A stretch of 64,000 nucleotides of DNA from Segatella copri. GTDB taxonomy: Bacteria; Bacteroidota; Bacteroidia; Bacteroidales; Bacteroidaceae. The notes under the pieces were generated by a model. The model saw nothing but the letters and a program-made list of their open reading frames with translations. It was not told the DNA's origin and made no database searches. The DNA is taken from contig NZ_NMPZ01000022.1 in assembly GCF_002224675.1 (NCBI RefSeq), positions 1 to 64,000 on the forward strand, written 5' to 3'. The position numbers and the translations under genes are program-made. This document shows positions 62,123 through 64,000 of the stretch, piece after piece (the first letter of the stretch is position 1; each line of letters opens with the position of its first letter).

Positions 62123-62821
62123 ATGAAGAAACTCGTATTTTTAACCGGCGCTGGAATGTCTGTGGAGAGTGGTTTCAAAACTTTCCGTGGAAATGATGGC
62201 TTGTGGGAGAACTATCCTGTGGAACAGATAGCTACCCACGAGGGATGGGAAGCTGACCCTACCCTAGTAACTAACTTCTATAATATGTTGCGCCATAAGC
62301 TCTATGCCGCTCAACCTAACGAGGGACATAAACTTATCAAGGATCTGGAGAAGGATTTCGACGTAACGGTGATTACACAGAATGTGGATAACCTGCACGA
62401 GAAGGCGGGATCCAAAAACGTGATCCACCTGCATGGAGAACTCTCCAAAGTCTGCTCTTCGCGCGATCCTTACGACTATCGATACATCAAGGAGTTGCCG
62501 GAGAATGACTGTGAGGTGGAGCCTGGAACCAAGGCAGGCGATGGCAGCTTGCTGCGACCATTCATCGTCTTCTTCGGCGAGAGTGTTCCGATGATAGAGC
62601 CTGCTGCCGAGGCGGTACAGCAAGCCGATATCTTCGTCATCATCGGCACTTCGCTCAACGTGTATCCTGCCGCTGGACTGATAGCATACACCAAGCCGAA
62701 CATTCCTATCTATCTGATAGACCCAGGTGCCGTAAACACCAACGGCTACTATAAGATTGAACATATCATGAAGGGGGCTTCTGAAGGAATGAAGGAACTG
62801 AAGGAGATCCTGGAGAAATAA
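62123..62821 (+). CDS. cobB: NAD-dependent protein deacylase (sirtuin)
   Basis: Sir2-type enzyme of 232 residues removing acyl groups from protein lysines at the expense of NAD. Motifs seen are GAGMSVESGFKTFRG (NAD), TQNVDNLHEKAG, catalytic His in VIHLHGEL and the GTSLNVYPAAGL segment. The region that usually carries four zinc cysteines shows only two (VCSSRD and NDCEVE), as in some bacterial sirtuins, so zinc binding is uncertain. The acyl-pocket Tyr is kept (FYNML), but the Arg is one residue displaced compared with E. coli CobB. Confidence 0.88.
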   Translation: MKKLVFLTGAGMSVESGFKTFRGNDGLWENYPVEQIATHEGWEADPTLVTNFYNMLRHKLYAAQPNEGHKLIKDLEKDFDVTVITQNVDNLHEKAGSKNVIHLHGELSKVCSSRDPYDYRYIKELPENDCEVEPGTKAGDGSLLRPFIVFFGESVPMIEPAAEAVQQADIFVIIGTSLNVYPAAGLIAYTKPNIPIYLIDPGAVNTNGYYKIEHIMKGASEGMKELKEILEK

Positions 62822-62864
62822 AACGCAGAAGAGGATATAATTATAAGACGCTAAACTTTCACAA

Positions 62865-62910
62865 GTAAGCTCCACACGCCCTGAAAGGGCAGAAGCTCCT
62901 AGCCCAGGGC
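62865..62910 (+). repeat. REP-like repeat, copy B
   Basis: Identical over 46 bp to 34003-34048. Here the sequence continues with a CCCAGGGC/GCCCTGGG stem, which copy A lacks. It lies between the convergent sirtuin and Na/Pi genes. Confidence 0.8.
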
Positions 62911-62936
62911 AGCGCCCTGGGTTACGCATAAGCAAG

Positions 62937-63000
62937 GAAGTCGCCCTGTAAGGGCAAAAGCTTTAAAAAAGAGAAGCTTTTGCCTTTACAGGGCGACTTC
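62937..63000. terminator. Long inverted repeat, probable bidirectional terminator
   Basis: Two 27-nt arms (62937-62963 and 62974-63000), starting GAAGTCGCCCTGTAAGGGC, pair with one G-U wobble around a 10-nt A-rich loop. It is adjacent to REP-like copy B and may belong to the same element. Confidence 0.7.
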
Positions 63001-63020
63001 GTTTTATATCAAAAAGCCAA

Positions 63021-64000
63021 TTATGCCGATGCTCTCGTTCCCATACGGGCCTCGGCTACATTTACCACGTAGTCGCCGAGCTTCTCGCATTCCTGAATGA
63101 TATCCATATACAGGGTTCCTACACCATAGGTGTAGAGATGGTTATCCACATCATCCAGATTCTGGTTTCTCAACTGAGTACGGAAGTTGTTGATTTCCGT
63201 CTCTATATTATAGGTATGGTTCATATTAATCGACTGGCGATCGTGAGCAAACATAAAGTTCATCTGGGTAAGCGACTCATCTACCAGCTTGAACATCTGA
63301 TGGATATTCTCATTCTGCTTGGCAGTGAACTCCTCCTTGTTCTCTCCCTTGCGCTTGATGGTGCGGGCGAGGTTGTAGCAGCTGTCACCAATGCTCTCTA
63401 TCTCGGAAATCGCACGCAGCATCGAACGAATCTTCGCCTTGGTATCATCACTCAGATGGGCATCGCTCACCTGGTCCAGATACTTGGCAATCTCAATCTC
63501 CATATTATCCGAAATACCCTCATACTTCTCGATGCGCTCATAGAGCTTGTCGAAAGTCTTGGCATCCTGGGTATCCATCAACTCTCTCACCATACCAAAC
63601 ATACGATGAATGCGCTCACCGAAACTGCCGATTTCCTGCTGTGCCTCGAAGACGGAAAGCTCCGGTGTCTTCATGATACCAGCCTGGATAAAACGCAGGC
63701 GGAAATCCTCATCCTCCTTATCTGCCTTAGGCTTGATAAGCTTGCAGACCACCTTTTCCAACTGCGGGATAAACCAGATGAGTACGCCCGTATTGCAGAC
63801 ATTGAAGCAGGTGTGGAACATCGCCAGGACGATTGGCAATAACTTCGCCTTCTGCGCTGCCGACATACCGCCATCAGGATCGTAGCCCACAATAGAGCAG
63901 ACGAAATCCACGAAAGGATAGAACAGGCAGAGAACCCAGATGACACCAAACACATTGAACACCAGATGAGCCAAAGCCGCACGACGAGCCTGGGCATTGG
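63021..64000 (-). CDS. Na/Pi cotransporter family protein (copy 2, partial)
   Basis: Second Na/Pi cotransporter, cut by the end of the window: its 5' part lies beyond 64000. The visible 326 residues begin in the middle of the transport domain (NAQARRAALAHLVFNVFG) and include the complete PhoU-like helical tail (KYEGISDNMEIEIAKYLDQV and EIESIGDSCYNLARTI). It is clearly paralogous to 15157-16866, with near-identical tail motifs. The first residues in frame at 63974 are internal; there is no start codon in the window. Confidence 0.9.
   Translation of the reverse strand, partial: NAQARRAALAHLVFNVFGVIWVLCLFYPFVDFVCSIVGYDPDGGMSAAQKAKLLPIVLAMFHTCFNVCNTGVLIWFIPQLEKVVCKLIKPKADKEDEDFRLRFIQAGIMKTPELSVFEAQQEIGSFGERIHRMFGMVRELMDTQDAKTFDKLYERIEKYEGISDNMEIEIAKYLDQVSDAHLSDDTKAKIRSMLRAISEIESIGDSCYNLARTIKRKGENKEEFTAKQNENIHQMFKLVDESLTQMNFMFAHDRQSINMNHTYNIETEINNFRTQLRNQNLDDVDNHLYTYGVGTLYMDIIQECEKLGDYVVNVAEARMGTRASA

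Noticed and set aside
1..64000. tRNA or rRNA genes and transposases
   Set aside because: No cloverleaf-like segment, rRNA signature or transposase DDE frame was recognised by reading; a tRNAscan and HMM search would settle it.

Overview
The window is one contiguous piece of a Bacteroidales chromosome, most like Prevotella/Segatella. Three things support this. Promoters carry the Bacteroidetes -7 element TAnnTTTG, often with TTTG 19-21 bp upstream, and there are almost no Shine-Dalgarno sequences. Gene content is typical of the order: DUF6089-uppS-bamA-ompH-murI, DUF6242, DUF4294, DUF6056, paired Na/Pi cotransporters and FKBP series. Most genes are moderate in GC; one block (about 47.1-55.5 kb) is visibly AT-richer. 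No tRNA, rRNA, CRISPR array or transposase gene was seen.

Layout. 0-10 kb (minus strand): envelope biogenesis, with a LolC/E-type permease, rbfA, murI, three OmpH/Skp chaperones, bamA, uppS, a DUF6089 protein and a DUF6242 lipoprotein. 10-17 kb: pckA, upp, a TGS-domain nucleoside kinase and a Na/Pi cotransporter; a roughly 360-bp MITE-like inverted-repeat element lies between upp and the kinase. 17-23 kb: a Bacteroidales-type hypothetical protein, a candidate small RNA, a proline-rich secreted transglutaminase-like protein, a Ser/Thr kinase with a BspA-like tail, a sugar-nucleotide epimerase and a PAP2 enzyme. 23-44 kb: miaB, then lipid A and surface glycan genes (MsbA-type ABC exporter, LpxL-type acyltransferase, several glycosyltransferases, an LPS-kinase-like protein, an LtaS-type sulfatase, an ArnT-type transferase), interspersed with two AAA ATPases and one 5'-truncated ATPase remnant.

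44.9-55.5 kb is the most unusual part: an apparently undescribed RiPP (ribosomal peptide) cluster. A minus-strand operon starts at a promoter near 53.2 kb. It encodes two unannotated peptides of 41 and 40 aa; the first has a double-glycine leader. These are followed by a PqqD-like/M50 membrane protease, a lipid-A-acyltransferase-like protein, an arginase-fold enzyme with an extra N-terminal domain (candidate peptide arginase, Arg to Orn), an outer-membrane beta-barrel receptor and a C39-peptidase ABC exporter. A divergent histidine kinase and OmpR-type regulator lie next to it. Three direct CTAAT boxes at an exact 11-bp period lie just upstream of the operon's -7 element. A degenerate piece of the DUF4294 gene on the far side (55.56-55.66 kb) mirrors the intact DUF4294 gene on the near side (44.2-44.9 kb), so the island looks inserted or captured.

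55.9-64 kb: an Lrp regulator with a C26-M19 fusion peptidase and an M28 peptidase in one operon, three consecutive FKBP-type prolyl isomerases, a sirtuin, and a second Na/Pi cotransporter running off the window end.
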